DNA from: Vigna angularis
Lineage: Eukaryota; Streptophyta; Magnoliopsida; Fabales; Fabaceae
Direction: 5' to 3'
NCBI RefSeq assembly: GCF_016808095.1
Contig: NC_068970.1
Span: 50,069,630 to 50,133,629, forward strand
DNA length: 64,000 bases
Shown here: in pieces, positions 21,903 through 33,728 of the stretch
Position numbering within the stretch: the first letter of the stretch is position 1
How the letters are laid out: every line of letters begins with the position of its first letter
Made by a program: the position numbers and the translations under genes
The notes under the pieces: generated by a model
What the model saw: the letters and a program-made list of their open reading frames with translations, nothing else
Database searches by the model: none
What the model was told of the DNA's origin: nothing

Positions 21903-24464
21903 GTGCAGGATACAATCAGGACTAGGAGCAACAAAAGTTCTGAACCTCTTCTTGAAGGACTTGAGACTAGTAGAAGACCAATAAGAAATAGATTATCTAG
22001 AGATCCTTCTCTAGATAAAATTTCACAGGCCTTACAATCTGATCAGGAAAGCATGGACAACAATGGTGGTAAGTGTACTTTGGCAGATTATGCAACAGTT
22101 GTTGGCCCTCACCATTTTAACAGCATTGCAAAGCCGAGGATCAATGCCACAAGTATGGAGATGAAGCCTGCATTGATCAATCTAGTGAAGAGCAACCAAT
22201 TCAATGGATTGTCACATGAAAGTCCATATGAGCATCTGACCACTTTTAATAAGATCTGCAATATTGTGAAGCTGAATGAAGTGCCAAATGATGCTATTAG
22301 ACTGAGCTTGTTTCCTTTCTCACTGGGAGGCAATGCTAAACTGTGGTTGAACTCTTTTCCTGAAAATAGCTTGACTGAGTGGGAAGATGTGGTTGCAAAA
22401 TTCTTGAACAAATACTTCCCACGGTCAAAGATCAACAAAGGAAAGCATGAAATCTCTTCTTTCAAGCAAGGCATGGAGGAGACATTAGGGCAAGCATGGG
22501 ATAGATACAAGAGCTTGCTGAGAAAGACACCTACTCATGGTTTTGATGAAGACACGATAGTCATTCTTTTCCTTGGAGGTCTTGGCTCACAAACTAAATT
22601 GATGTTGGATGCCTCAGTTGGAGGCAATATCAAGTGCAAGACTCCACAGGAAGCCTACGAACTAATTGAAAACATGGCTACCAATGACAATGAGATGCAC
22701 AGTGAAAGAGGAGCTCCATCACAACCTAAGGGAGTTCTATAGTTACAGTCTTATGATGCCCTACTTGCTCAAAACAAGATTATTACTCAACAATTGGAGG
22801 TCTTGACAAAGAAGCTTTCTCAGCCACCAAAGGAGTGCCAGAATGTCTTACAGGTTCAACAACAACTTTGTGAACTATGTGGTGGTGATCATATTAATGG
22901 TCAATGTGCAGTGCCCGAGAATCTCAATGAAGATGTTAACTACATGGGCAACCAGTTTCGTCCCAACAATTACAATCAAGGGTGGAAATCTCATCCAAGC
23001 ATGGGACAAGGTCAATTTGGGCAAGCTGGTGGACAATTCAATAGACCACCACAATAACAACAACAACCCTCTCTAGCTGACAGAACTACAAAGCTTGAGG
23101 AGATTCTCCAACAGTTCATGCAGGCAACTCTCTCCAATCAGAAAAGCACTGAAGCTGCTATAAGGAATCTGGAGACGCAGGTTGGTAAAATAGCCAAGAT
23201 GTTGGAAGAGATACCTATCAAAAGTTTCGGGGCTAATACTGAAGTTAACCCCAAGGAAGAATGCAAGGCTATTGTGAGTGTGAAAGATTAGAGGGAGAAA
23301 GAGAAAGAAGTAGAGAGAAAAGAAAAAGTTGAGTTAAAAGAGAGAGAATATAAAGAAGAGAGAAAAGTTGAAGTTGAGAGAAAAGAAAAAGAAAAGATTG
23401 TGAAAGAAGAGAGAAAAGAAAACGAAGAGGTTGCGAGGAAAAAAGAAAAAATTGAGAAAAATCTTCATCACCCTAAGGAGTGTTCCAGAAAAGAAAAAAA
23501 GATGCAATTAGGGTGCTTTGAAGAAATCTTGAGAAAATTGGGGATTAAAATTCCTGTGACTGATGCATTGCAACAGATTCCTTAATATGCTAAGTTTTTG
23601 AAGAAACTCCTGAAAAGAAAGAAATATCTAGAGGAGGAAACAATTGAGGTACAGGGAGAGTGCAGTGTGATCTTGCAGAAGGCACTTCCTCCTAAGGTTA
23701 AAGATCCAGGAAGTTTCACCATTCCTTGCACTATCAGGAGCCATAAAATAGGGAAAGCCCTAATTGATTTAGGGTCCAGTATCAATTTGATGCCCTTATC
23801 TATTCTTGAAAAGATTGGTGGTCTTGAAGTCAAGCCTGCAAGGATGACTCTGTTTATGGCGGATGGATCCACCTAGAAGCCCTATGGTGTGGTGGAAGAT
23901 GTGATGGTTCAAAATGAGAACCTCAGATTCCTGGTAGACTTTGTAGTAAGGGAGATGGAGGAAGATTTGGAGATGCCTATTATTCTTGGAACGCCATTCA
24001 TGAAAACAACCAAGGTGATCATCAATGTTGATGATGGAACTATAACACTTAAAGACCAAAAAGAGGAGGTGATTTTCAATGTCTTCAATGCTGAGGAGTA
24101 AATCCAGGTGAAGAAGACTAGTCTCAAAGCTGCAGGTGGAGATGCACCAGAGACTAGTACTAAAGCTGCCAAGCCAGGCAAGAAAGGTAAAAAGTGTTTT
24201 CTGTCACAGGTAAAGGAAGAAGTAAAAGACAGTAAAGGAAAAAGTGTTCATCAAGACTCCCTGGAGAAACATGAAGAACTTAGACCAGGTATCCTAGTGA
24301 GATTCAACAAAAAGTTATGGATTGTGAAAGAACTCAGAACTGTTGGACTGATAGAGATTGAATCTTCAATTTCCAGAAGAATAAAAAAGGTGAACAGGAA
24401 GCTACTGAAAATCAGTTGGTGTGGAGAAGGAAAAGATGACACCAAGATCAAAGAATTGACGTGA
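21903..24464 (+). pseudogene. Element A gag-protease, one frame with six premature stops
   Basis: One frame runs from 21903 to TGA at 24462-24464. The stops inside are TAG 22740, TAA 23055, TAG 23289, TAA 23583, TAG 23874 and TAA 24099. The gag core (about residues 60-280, with KLWLNSFPENSLTEWED and KYFPRSKINKGKHEI) is Athila-like. A Cys-rich patch (CELCGGDHINGQC) follows, then a Lys/Glu-rich linker, then an aspartic protease (ALIDLGSSINLMPLS at about 615-632). The last about 60 residues, with VRFNKKLWIVKE and IEIESSISRRIKKVNRK, resemble the tail of gypsy integrases. Neither reverse transcriptase nor integrase core lies between. The product would have been a structural polyprotein for a particle served by another element's enzymes. 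Confidence 0.85.
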
Positions 24465-24474
24465 GTTTAATGGT

Positions 24475-24519
24475 GTCAAGCTAGTGACGTTAAATAAGCG
24501 CTTACTGGGAGGCAACCCA
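24475..24519 (+). promoter_or_regulatory. Conserved non-coding block of element A
   Basis: It contains TGACGTTAAA, the palindrome AAGCGCTT and the stem-loop TGGGAGGCAACCCA. Ten bases separate it from the gag-protease stop. The same block occurs at 46108-46152 and 46392-46436. Confidence 0.75.
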
Positions 24520-25118
24520 ACTTTCTAAACCTTTCTTTTTAAACAATTGTTTTGTTATTGTACTTTGCTTGAATGAAGCATACTTACTGCTTTGATTCAA
24601 CTATGATGTGTTTTGTGATGAGTATTGCTTTGTGATTTTCTAGTGTATTGATTGATGTCGAGATTATGCATGATGTGCTGATATACAGGTGATGGCTCAT
24701 AGTGTATGAAACAAGTGCTTGAGGTAAAACTTGATTGAGATATTAAGCAGGATGTTTTTTTGAATTCTGGGACTTCTGAGTTTACTTGTGTGAGATTTTG
24801 GCTTCAGAGTTTTTTGTGAATAATTATTATTACTTTGGAAGCATGAATGATTTTGCCCAGATTTTCTGTGATTGAACTACTTGCTTGCAGGTTTCATATG
24901 ATCAAGGCCATCTTTTGTTGTCCCTTATTCTTTTAGCCTTCACATGAATTTTTGCCAACTGAAAAGAGAATAATTTGTTTTAACCTTTGAACCTTGAGCC
25001 TTATGCAATTTTTGAAAACCCTTTGTGAAAATCTTTACCTTGAGTTAAGTTGAGAACATTTAATGAGGTATTGATAAAGGTTCAAGTTTGAGGTTACTGG
25101 AAAAATTGAAAAGAAAAA

Positions 25119-25192
25119 GCATTGAGCTAAGCAGTGAGGACATGAAAAGCAAAAGCAAAAGAAAAAGAAAGATGAAAAGAAAAGCTCAATGC
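25119..25192 (+). other. Long hairpin with purine loop in the 3' region of element A
   Basis: GCATTGAGCT (25119-25128) and AGCTCAATGC (25183-25192) are perfect reverse complements around 54 bases of almost pure A and G. The same arms recur in element B at 49205-49282. Confidence 0.75.
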
Positions 25193-25784
25193 AAGGGAAA
25201 GCTGGGAAAAAGAAAGAGAGTTTGTGCTTGAATGATGAAATCATAAATGTCTCTCTTAACTCAAGGATTTTGTTAACCAGAAAAACCAATTTCCTTCTTA
25301 GCCCAACCAAGTTACAAGCCATGAAAAACCCTTTTGATGACAACTTGCTTGTGAGTATGTTTGATTGTGGCTAAATGAAAGGAAAAGTTAATTTGTGTGA
25401 CATTGTGATAGCAGAGTGAAAAAGACACCAACACCTCACTATACACCTTTGAGTTGAGTGATACACTTTTGAGTGCTTGAGTGATATATTTTTGAATGCT
25501 TGAGTGAAACACTTTCCTTGGTGAGGAGTAGTTCTTTGAATTTCTGATTACATCTCTGCTTGGTTGATTGATCATTCTTAAGGATAGCATCTATTGAAGT
25601 ATATGAGCATCACATTGATTTTGATTGAGTTAAGGCATCTGCACATCTTGACTGACATCTTTATGTTGAGTTGATAAAAGTGATTCTTGTCCTAGAAGGA
25701 AAAGTTTTGAAAAATGTTGAATCATTGTAGTAATTGTTCTGAAAAGTTGAGTTACAATCTGTTTTGCTTGAGGACAAGCAAAGT

Positions 25785-27091
25785 TCTGTGATGTAATTTT
25801 GATACTAAATGCACTCTTTTCTACTTAGAAACTTGCTTGAAATCATGTTTTTCTGTTAAGTTGTGTGAATAAGAGAGTTAAGGTTGAATTTGATGAATTT
25901 ATGACTAAATTGCCTTGTTTCGGCAAGAAATGAGATAATACGGAAAGCAGAGATGAAGTGCCAAGGAGATGGACTTCAGAAAGGCCTGGAAAAGCACCAG
26001 AAGAGAGGAATGCTCAAAGCTTGGGCGCCTTTTTTGGAGGCTTAAGCGTAAAAGAGTGTCGCTCACCGCCTGGGCGCCCCTTTTGGGCGTTTAAGCATCA
26101 AAAGCACGAAGCTTAGGCGCCCTTTTTGAGGCTTAAGCGCCAAGAACCACCGCTCACTGCTCGGGCGCCCTAAGTGGGGCGCTTGAGCGCTAGCGACATG
26201 GGCCGAACTTCGTCTTTATTCTGTTTTCGCTCTATTTAAAGGACCCAGACGTCATAGGTTTTGTATCATTGGCAGAGGGAGCGCAACAACACACTCTTTC
26301 AGTCTCTAGAGGCGGATTTGGATGCGGGAGCTTCCATCTTCTACTTTTAGGTTTTTTCTATCTCATTCTTCTCCATTATTCATGTAGTTTCACCATGTCT
26401 ATGGTGAACTGAACTCTATTTGTTGTTGGGGGATGATGTAACCTTGTGAACTCTCATGTATTTGAATTGATTCTTGATTATATATGTTTTTTCATTAATT
26501 GTTAGAGTAATTCATCTGTTACAACACTTGCTTTGTTTAACTCATTTAATAGCATGATTTCTGAATTGCATGAGTGTTGGGAGGTTCCTTACAATTTAGG
26601 TTCTTGTTGAATTACTCCCAAGAGTAATATTTCTCAAGGATGAGGGTATGAGTCTTGATCGACTTAAAGCTCTTGATCTTCACATTTAATTACTAGGAAT
26701 GCTAGGAATTGCATGAACTAGTGATTAAGGACAAGCTTATTTCGCCGAGGGATCGGGTTTAAGTGATTTAGTGAGTGGCATTAACATTAATGCATAAAGA
26801 AGAATTCTTACATACATGAGAGGGAACTTGGCGAAATCTAACCCCAACAACATACTCATCTCATATTAAACAACATATGTTCATCATTGTGCTACTCTGT
26901 TATCGATCAACTTGCATTCATATTTAATTTTCTGTCTTTGCATCTGAAACCAATTATCTCGTTTTCTTTAAGTCTTAATTAATCGAGTTATCACACGACT
27001 GTCTAGTGCCGAGAGTCTCTTGGGATACGATACTTTGTCTTACCATTTTATATTACTTGTGCAATTCGGTACACTTGTTGATCCATCAACA
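25785..27091 (+). repeat. 3' LTR of element A, first 24 bases deleted
   Basis: It aligns with the 5' LTR from TCTGTGAT onward and ends GATCCATCAACA. It has one extra GC-rich unit (26005-26120) and about 31 bases (near 26810-26840) missing from the 5' copy. TATA-like CTATTTAAAGG lies near 26231. Confidence 0.85.
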
Positions 27092-27183
27092 TCAATCAGG
27101 TTGGTAAATTTATTCAGTTGGTCAAGTCTACTCTTAAAGGTTATCATTTGGGCCTTCAAATCAACCTAAGTTAGAGTAGTTTA

Positions 27184-28355
27184 TGTTGAAAATACGTTGC
27201 AGAATGTTTGGAGTTTGAGAACAACCAAGAGGGGGGTTGTAAGGAGAGTCAACACACACATAAATCTCCATACTAGAAAGATATTATCCGTTTTGGGTCA
27301 AACGAGGTATCTTATGTGTATATAAACTCATGTCCATCTCTTGTTTTATCTAATGTGAGACTTTATTTGTATCCTAACAGGGGTGAATTGTCTTTCCAAT
27401 AAAACTAACTTCTTTTTACATGGACTTCCTTTTTTAAGAAATAACTTCATGGAACAAAAAAATAAAGAATGATAAGAGCAAGTAAATAAAATAGTAAAAG
27501 AGAGAAAAGTTAACACAAGTAATTTTTATACTAGTTCACATAAAAAATGATCCTACGTCCAGTTGTTAATCTCTCTAAAAGAAAGATTAACTTATAACTA
27601 GAAACAAACCAATAACTTACAAAGTGAACTAAAGTAGAGGTTTAGAAATATACCTCTCTTGACTGCCAAGAGACTTACAACACCTCATTTTTGACACATA
27701 CAAGGATGGACAAGCTAAAATTTTCTCAGTAGATGTGCTACCACACTTAGACACATTATGACCAACATTTCCTCTATTTAGCACCAAGTTTCTCAAGCTT
27801 TCTTAAAACACAAAGAGTTCAGACAAATCACTTATTTCTCAAGAATGTTTTAAGATTTTGTAACTTTGGAAGTGCTCATAAATGAGCTATATATAGGCTG
27901 AGTTCAAAAATAGGCCAAAGGCTTAAGAGTCTTGTTGCAACTACCATGGATAATCGATTATCCAAAGTAATAATTTGTTATCTGCAAACCTTATTAAAGT
28001 ATTTTTCATAAGAGAATCGATTATCCTAAATGAGAATCGATTATCTGTGAACCATTAAAAAAATTTGTTCTTCTGGGATAATCGATTATCCCAAATGATA
28101 ATCGATTGTTCTAGAGAGCATTGCCATTTCTGATCTTCTCTAGGATAATCGATTATCCCAAGCAATAATCGATTATTCTAGTGCGTTTTCTGAAAATTTC
28201 TTTAATCTTGAGATGTCCTTACCTTGTTGTGATCTTGACAAAGCTAAGTCTGAAATACAAAAGCTAATCTAGAATGCAATTACAAATAGCTAAAAACAAA
28301 AGCTTTGATTGAATAACAGTTTCTTCAATCTTCATCATCAAAATTCTTTTGTCTT
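27184..28355 (-). repeat. Degraded Sirevirus-type LTR
   Basis: Read on the minus strand, it follows the Sirevirus LTR at 55755-56786 in order. Shared parts are the AAGAGGGGGG-GTGAATTG box, the CCTACGTCCAGT segment (27551), an ACCTCTCTTGA segment (27651) and a cluster of AATCGATT palindromes (27950-28180). A 142-bp solo LTR interrupts it. Confidence 0.65.
27238..27379 (-). mobile_element. Solo LTR of a small (TRIM-like) element with target duplication
   Basis: On the minus strand it starts TGTTAGGATAC and ends TCTCCTTACA, 142 bp. GGGGT flanks both sides (27233-27237 and 27380-27384). Removing it restores the AGAGGGGGGTGAATTG box of the host LTR. It carries TCTCACATTAGAT, similar to the solo LTR at 33729. 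Confidence 0.85.
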
Positions 28356-28379
28356 AGATTTAATCTTTGTTGCAAACAA

Positions 28380-28935
28380 TTTGATCAAATAACTTAACCA
28401 TTATAGGAATGTATTCAAAAGCCAAATCATTCAAGGCTTGAATAATCAAATTTGAGTTGGAAACAGGATTGGCTGCAAGCTTAAGTTTGTTAGTGAGATT
28501 CTTCATCTTGACCAAATACTCTTCCATCTTTATCTGTCCTTTTTTGTGCTATGAAACTCGAATTTTAAGATAAATGATTTGAGATATTGTGTGTGCAGTG
28601 GCTAGACTTTGAGGTATCATAAAGCAATAACTATGTTTTTATTTCAATAGTCATTGAATTCATCAACATCCAAACGCTTAGTCATGTTTTTTCCAATCAT
28701 TGAAGGTAGGATTACACTTTTAGCTTGGTTTGGTACAAATTGTGAATTCTTTAAGGCACTCCTTTGTCCCTAGAATATACACATCAAGCCTGCAACGTTT
28801 GATAATAGAAAGCACAAATGATTTTTATAGTGGATAGTTGTCTCTATCTAGCTTGACAGACATAATGGATGGGAGATCATTTCTACTATTTGAATTTGAA
28901 ATGGATGTTATAGTTTGTTAAAATCATTTGGATCA
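28380..28935 (-). pseudogene. Copia-type gag remnant
   Basis: Minus-strand frames show SVKLDRDNYPL, then YILGTKECLKEF, then KMEEYLVKMKNLTNKLKLAA and IIQALNDLAFEYIPIMVKL. This is the usual order of the gag of plant Ty1/copia elements. It has several stops and frame changes and no pol beside it. Confidence 0.7.
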
Positions 28936-29059
28936 AAGTCAATAGAAACTCTTGATTGAGGACGACCAAACAACCCAACGAAATAACAAATTTCAATCCC
29001 TAGTAAATTAAACATCTTAAATTGGAACAAACTATTTTAACAACATCAACCGAGAGTCT

Positions 29060-29590
29060 CCATGGTGAATATATGTCTTCCTTTCGATTTTAAACAAACT
29101 TTTATTTCTATGATTTGCCCTACTTTTATGTCTAATTATACAAAAGTATCTTCATATTCCTATAATTCAACATTATTGAAAATCTTTCAACCATTTTATG
29201 TTGTGTACCAATTCTTCCTAACTTGCTCTTATAAAAATTGGCTTTTAGTCCAAAACCTATTTCGAAATATTTAAGAATGATTTTAATTACCACTATGTCA
29301 ACTGAACACACAAATATTGTATCGTTCACAAATTATATCATGGTAATTAGTATATGCATCTTGCTAACCTTATTCCTTTTACTACCCCTTTATACCCAAC
29401 TTGTCTAACCACTCCTACTAGCCTTTGTACTACCATAAGGAATAAAAAAAGAGTTGGTAGATCCCCTTCCCTTGCCTAAGACTTTAGTAAAGAAAAATTA
29501 TTTTGTTGGACTACTATGGACTAGAACTGAAATGGTTGATGATTATAAATAATCTTTTGTCCATTTATTATAGAAACTCAATCTATCCAT
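29060..29590 (-). pseudogene. L1-type LINE reverse-transcriptase fragment
   Basis: Minus-strand frames give SVLVHSSPTK, LFLFLMVVQRLVGVVRQVG, then NDTIFVCSVDIVVIKIILKY followed by FGLKANFYKSKLGRIG. These match plant LINE motifs around the ADD active site, although the first Asp is Asn here. There are frame breaks between blocks and no other part of the element. Confidence 0.7.
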
Positions 29591-30640
29591 CATGTTAATG
29601 AGAAATTTTCAATTAATTTATTTATATGTTTTCTTAAAATATGTCTTTATAATAATACACTTACTCTTTTTTCTCTTTACTTCATCTATGACTTCATTTA
29701 TTATCGCCACACTATCTCTTTTCACTAAACATAAGATATTAATGATAGAAATAAATAATGAGTTGTTTTTCATATATTTTTATATTATATTATTTATTTT
29801 AGTCGTTATCCTATTTATAATATATAAAACCTATTTGTAATATAGTTATTTTATTATTTGGATATTAAATTTTAAGATATTGATATTATAGGTTTTATAT
29901 GATATTATATAGTTATTATATTGATTGATAATCAATATGTCTACTTAAAAGTAATATATTTTATTTTATTTTAGATTTGATCGAAATATTTTACGAGATA
30001 ATCTAATATGAATAGTAGAATACGAAAAAAAAATGTTTAAAGTAAAAATATAATTGAAATATTTTATCTATAAATAAAAATTAGAAAAATTGAATTAATG
30101 AAACCTGAAATCATTAATACTCTAAAATATTCTTTTTATCCATAAATTAAAATTTATATAATACATCATATTAAAATGTATTTTTGTAATTTTCTATTCA
30201 TCGTATATTTAAATAATTAGATATTTATTATTTAATTCAATAAAATAGTTTAATATCTTTAACTTGCCAATTAAATTTTAACAAATTATATGGTTACTAC
30301 CTTTTTTTTTATCCAACAAAAGATTTTGTTCAACGAAATGACGTTATACTTGTTGGATGTAAAACGATATTTCACGATATTATCATATATTAAACTATTA
30401 TTTCTTTTAAGTATGTAGCATGAAAACAAATAATCAACCTACAAAATTCTATTAGTTATCAGTAGAAAAAAAATCAACATATTTTCATAATATAATTTAT
30501 GACATGAAATAAATTATACTGTAAAGAGAAATATTTATTTTGTATACGTGTAATCCAAGGTACTAATTATTAATTATAACAAATATTACAATTAAAAAAT
30601 TATTAGTAATAGTGTGGTACCACGGCAAGTTGCATCCCAA
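29591..30640. other. Very AT-rich intergenic DNA
   Basis: Long runs of A and T, no gene or repeat that I can support. Confidence 0.5.
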
Positions 30641-30859
30641 ACACGTAAATCATAGTAATGAGTAATCAACTACTGAGTTGAATTATTCAGAGAGAAAGGG
30701 TTTTATCTTTTTAGGGTTTAGGATGTTCAACTTGGCTCAATCCTAAACTTATATTGATTAAGTATATTTGATTATTAGATCATTAGATAGGCTACCTTGG
30801 CTCGATCCTTCAATTTAGGTAGAACGATCCAACCTCTTGAATTAGGCTTACTTGGTTTG

Positions 30860-31330
30860 AGATTAGATCTTGGTCAACTTAACTCAATCTTTGACTAGAG
30901 TTAACAAGAGGTGACCTTCAATCGGGGCAAACTCGACCGACCTTTCATCAGGGTTGATTCGGCCAACCATCTGTCAAAGCTGACTCGACTAACCATCAAT
31001 CAAGGTTGTCTCAACTGACCTTCAGCCAGGGATGACACGACTGACCTTTGGCCGGGACCAACCAAGTCGACCTTTAACTATGTCAACATTTGATCGAAAT
31101 TGTCTCAACTAACCTTCGGTTAGGGAACACTCAATAGGCATTGGTCAACCTTCGACTAAGGTCAACTTAGTCAGCCTTCAACCGAGGCCTACTTGATTGA
31201 CATTAGGTCAAGGCTGATTCAACTGACCTTCGGTCGAGGCTTTCTAGGGATTGAGTCTACGAAGGCTGACTCAGACCGACCTTCAACCAAGACTCATTAG
31301 TGTTGATCTTTTGTTGAGCTTCATTGGAGC
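30860..31330. repeat. Degenerate minisatellite, unit about 26 bp
   Basis: Imperfect tandem units built on ACTGACCTTCGGTCGGGG-TGACTCG, for example at 30938, 30965, 31017 and 31039. About fifteen recognisable units, some stretched to 29-33 bases. Periodicity weakens beyond 31330. Confidence 0.75.
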
Positions 31331-31599
31331 TAATCTTCGCTTGGGGTCGACTCAAGTCAATCTTCCATAAGGGACAACTCAGGAAAACCTTCAATCGAGG
31401 TTGTAGCTGCCAAATTGAGGTCGAAGAGAGGACATCGTCCCTGGGTGAAACCGACGTTCATAGACGACAGGCTAAAGAGAAGATGATGTCCAGGTGCGTT
31501 AAACGACAGGATAACACCATTGTATGGAGGACCGGTAGAGTTGGATTGAGATCCTATCGCTCTATCCATGTTCTGTTTGGTAATGGACTAAAGTTTTTC

Positions 31600-32820
31600 T
31601 TCAAGTTTTCTTTGTATTTCTTGTTGTTGTTGTAGGCATTTCATGAAGTGTTTCTCCATAATAGTCATGTGTTGGTTAAGTATTTCCTCCATTTGGAGCT
31701 CCATCTTCTTCAACACCTCTTGACTCAAGGATTCACTACTTCTTTATGGAGGGCCAAAGTAGTCTTGAAGAGCAATTGCACCTCCAATGCCTCACACATA
31801 ACCTAGGTGTTCTAGCTTTCCAATGGTTGTTGTGAGAATATTGTTCCTACCTTGGCCAACAAAGGAGCCCTACGTCTATTGCTCAACTAACTCATCATGT
31901 ATCCCATAATGAAGTTTGCTACATAAAACACTTCATATGAATTGTGATTTTGGGTTTAGAGTTTGTACTTACAATTTTTGCTAATATCAGTTGAGCTGAT
32001 TGTGATGTCATGTGCCCATCAGACTTAGTTCGAGTAGCCTTCCACATCTCGCACCTAGCAAGTGCAAGTACTAGGTCAGAGGACTCAAGTCCTAAGGCCT
32101 ATACACAAGACTTTCGTCTCTTCAATAACGCATAACCACCTCATGAGAGTACTTGTGGTGCATCATTAAGATTTTTGCTTTGTTGGGTTATCCTTTTTCC
32201 CTATCACACCATATAAATTTATAAGTGTAAATCACAAATGAATATCTTGTGTGACTATAAACATTTTTTAAGAAAAAAACACGACAATTTCCAAACTTTC
32301 TAGATGCACAAAACTGCATCCACCCCTCCTCAATTATTTTGTACTTCCCACAATGAGTGTCATGTTGTTTGTCTCCGAAAATATAGAGACTTGTCAGCCT
32401 TGTCTTGAAGTCCCTTTATCTAATGGCTATGTGGGATAATATTTTCTTTCTAATTGACTCAATGTTTGGAATGTCAAAGTTTTGATGTTGAAAACAAAAA
32501 AAAAATATGTTAGTGAAATATTAAACACTGTATATATATTTTAAGTAAGCATACTAGAATATCATGCCATAGAAGGTTCTTCTTTATCTTTAGGACGTCA
32601 TCCCAAGATGCAACGACAATAGAGACATGGATTTTGGCCAACATGCCCAAATAGCTTTAAAACTTTTCTACATGTGGGTCTTTAGGTATACCCAATTGAT
32701 AATCAATCTCGGCCACCAACCTCTCCATACCAATCTTTCGGGATGTGACATCAAACAACTGAGCCACAGTTCTACCATGTCTGCTCTTTCCTCATCCATA
32801 GCTCATCATACCTGAAAACA
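31600..32820 (-). pseudogene. CACTA-associated plant transposase (Ptta/En/Spm type) remnant
   Basis: Minus-strand blocks in order are IHVSIVVASWDDVLKIKKNL, then IRWRDFKTRLTSLYIFGDK and KYKIIEEGWMQFCASRKFG, then a C-terminal coiled coil (KKMELQMEEILNQHMTIMEK, near 31700). This is the order seen in the Ptta/En/Spm (transposase_24) proteins of plant CACTA elements. Stops and introns or insertions separate the blocks. A second copy of the 32290-33280 part lies at 54740-55754 in the same orientation. Confidence 0.65.
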
Positions 32821-33728
32821 CATTGTTAGTACATCATATATGAAAAATAAAACAATTTATCTCTATAAAGTTAGAACAGTAAAAAAAATTAAAAAAATAA
32901 TAATAATAAAAGGACACCTATTAGGATATTGTTTTCTCCCATATGTCTTCATTGTGATCATTTCGAAAAATAAAAATTAATAAAAGCAAAAATAATAAAC
33001 CAAAAACATAACTAACTTTATATATTCGAGGGTGTTGTCAATGTTGAAGTAGAGAGTCGCCGTCAAAAAGGGAGAAAAGAGAACTCACTACTGGTGAGGG
33101 AGAAAAGAAAACTCTTCACTACTCAAAATGGTGTCCATGCACGAAAATAATCAATCAAAATGAAGAAAAGCATACCTAAAGCATCCCATGAAAATGTGTT
33201 TGTGTTAAATGATGCAGAAATTACCTTTGGTGGTAGTCAAAGTTGTTGCCAAACTATGTTCAAAAACCAAAGAACATTGAGCACGCAAAGACAGTGAGCA
33301 AAATACACTCTCTTGCACTATTTTATTTTTGTCATAAAATAGCATATGACGTCAGCCACTAGTCCAACCAATGTCATAAAAAATTAAATAGTGGATGCCC
33401 TAACTGGCCGATGTCTAATTGACACTCAAAATCCATTTTCGCTCTACATTTTTTATTAATTTGAACACATTTATACATTGACCCTATCAACCTTCCGATG
33501 AACAACGAAACATCTTTTCGGTTCAAGTTTTTAATGAATCCAATAGACTTCGATGATGGTTCTTTAGTCCAGCCTATGTCTAAATGACTACAAATGTCAA
33601 CTTTGAGGATTTCCAACATCATATGCTTCATTTTTTTATAGCTCGAGCTCGACAGTATAACAACCCGAGTTAGGCAGCTTGACAGCACGAGCTCGACACC
33701 TTATCAACCTAAGCTCTACAGTTACACA
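32821..33728. other. Repeat-derived non-coding DNA flanking the CACTA remnant
   Basis: Up to about 33280 it is repeated at 55260-55754. From 33350 to 33640 it has several ATGTC-AATGAC-like short repeats that could be CACTA subterminal repeats, but no terminal CACTA repeat was confirmed. Confidence 0.4.

Larger units (their letters stand above)
20508..27091 (+). mobile_element. Element A: Athila-like non-autonomous LTR retrotransposon (gag-protease only)
   Basis: Flanked by the 5-bp duplication TCAAT (20503-20507 and 27092-27096). The 5' LTR is 20508-21715 and the 3' LTR is 25785-27091. Internal order: primer site (21722-21739), one long decayed gag-protease frame (21903-24464), a conserved non-coding block (24475-24519) and a 1.3-kb 3' non-coding region. 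No reverse transcriptase, RNase H or integrase core can be found. The 3' junction has lost the polypurine tract and the first 24 bases of the 3' LTR. A second, diverged family member is at about 44475-51050. Confidence 0.88.

Noticed and set aside
29592..29840. 82-codon hydrophobic plus-strand frame
   Set aside because: Hydrophobicity follows from T-rich DNA. It starts in the LINE remnant flank and has no support as a gene.
33350..33365. CACTAGT that could be a CACTA end
   Set aside because: The following bases do not match the terminal repeat at 42197-42214 and no partner end or 3-bp duplication was found.
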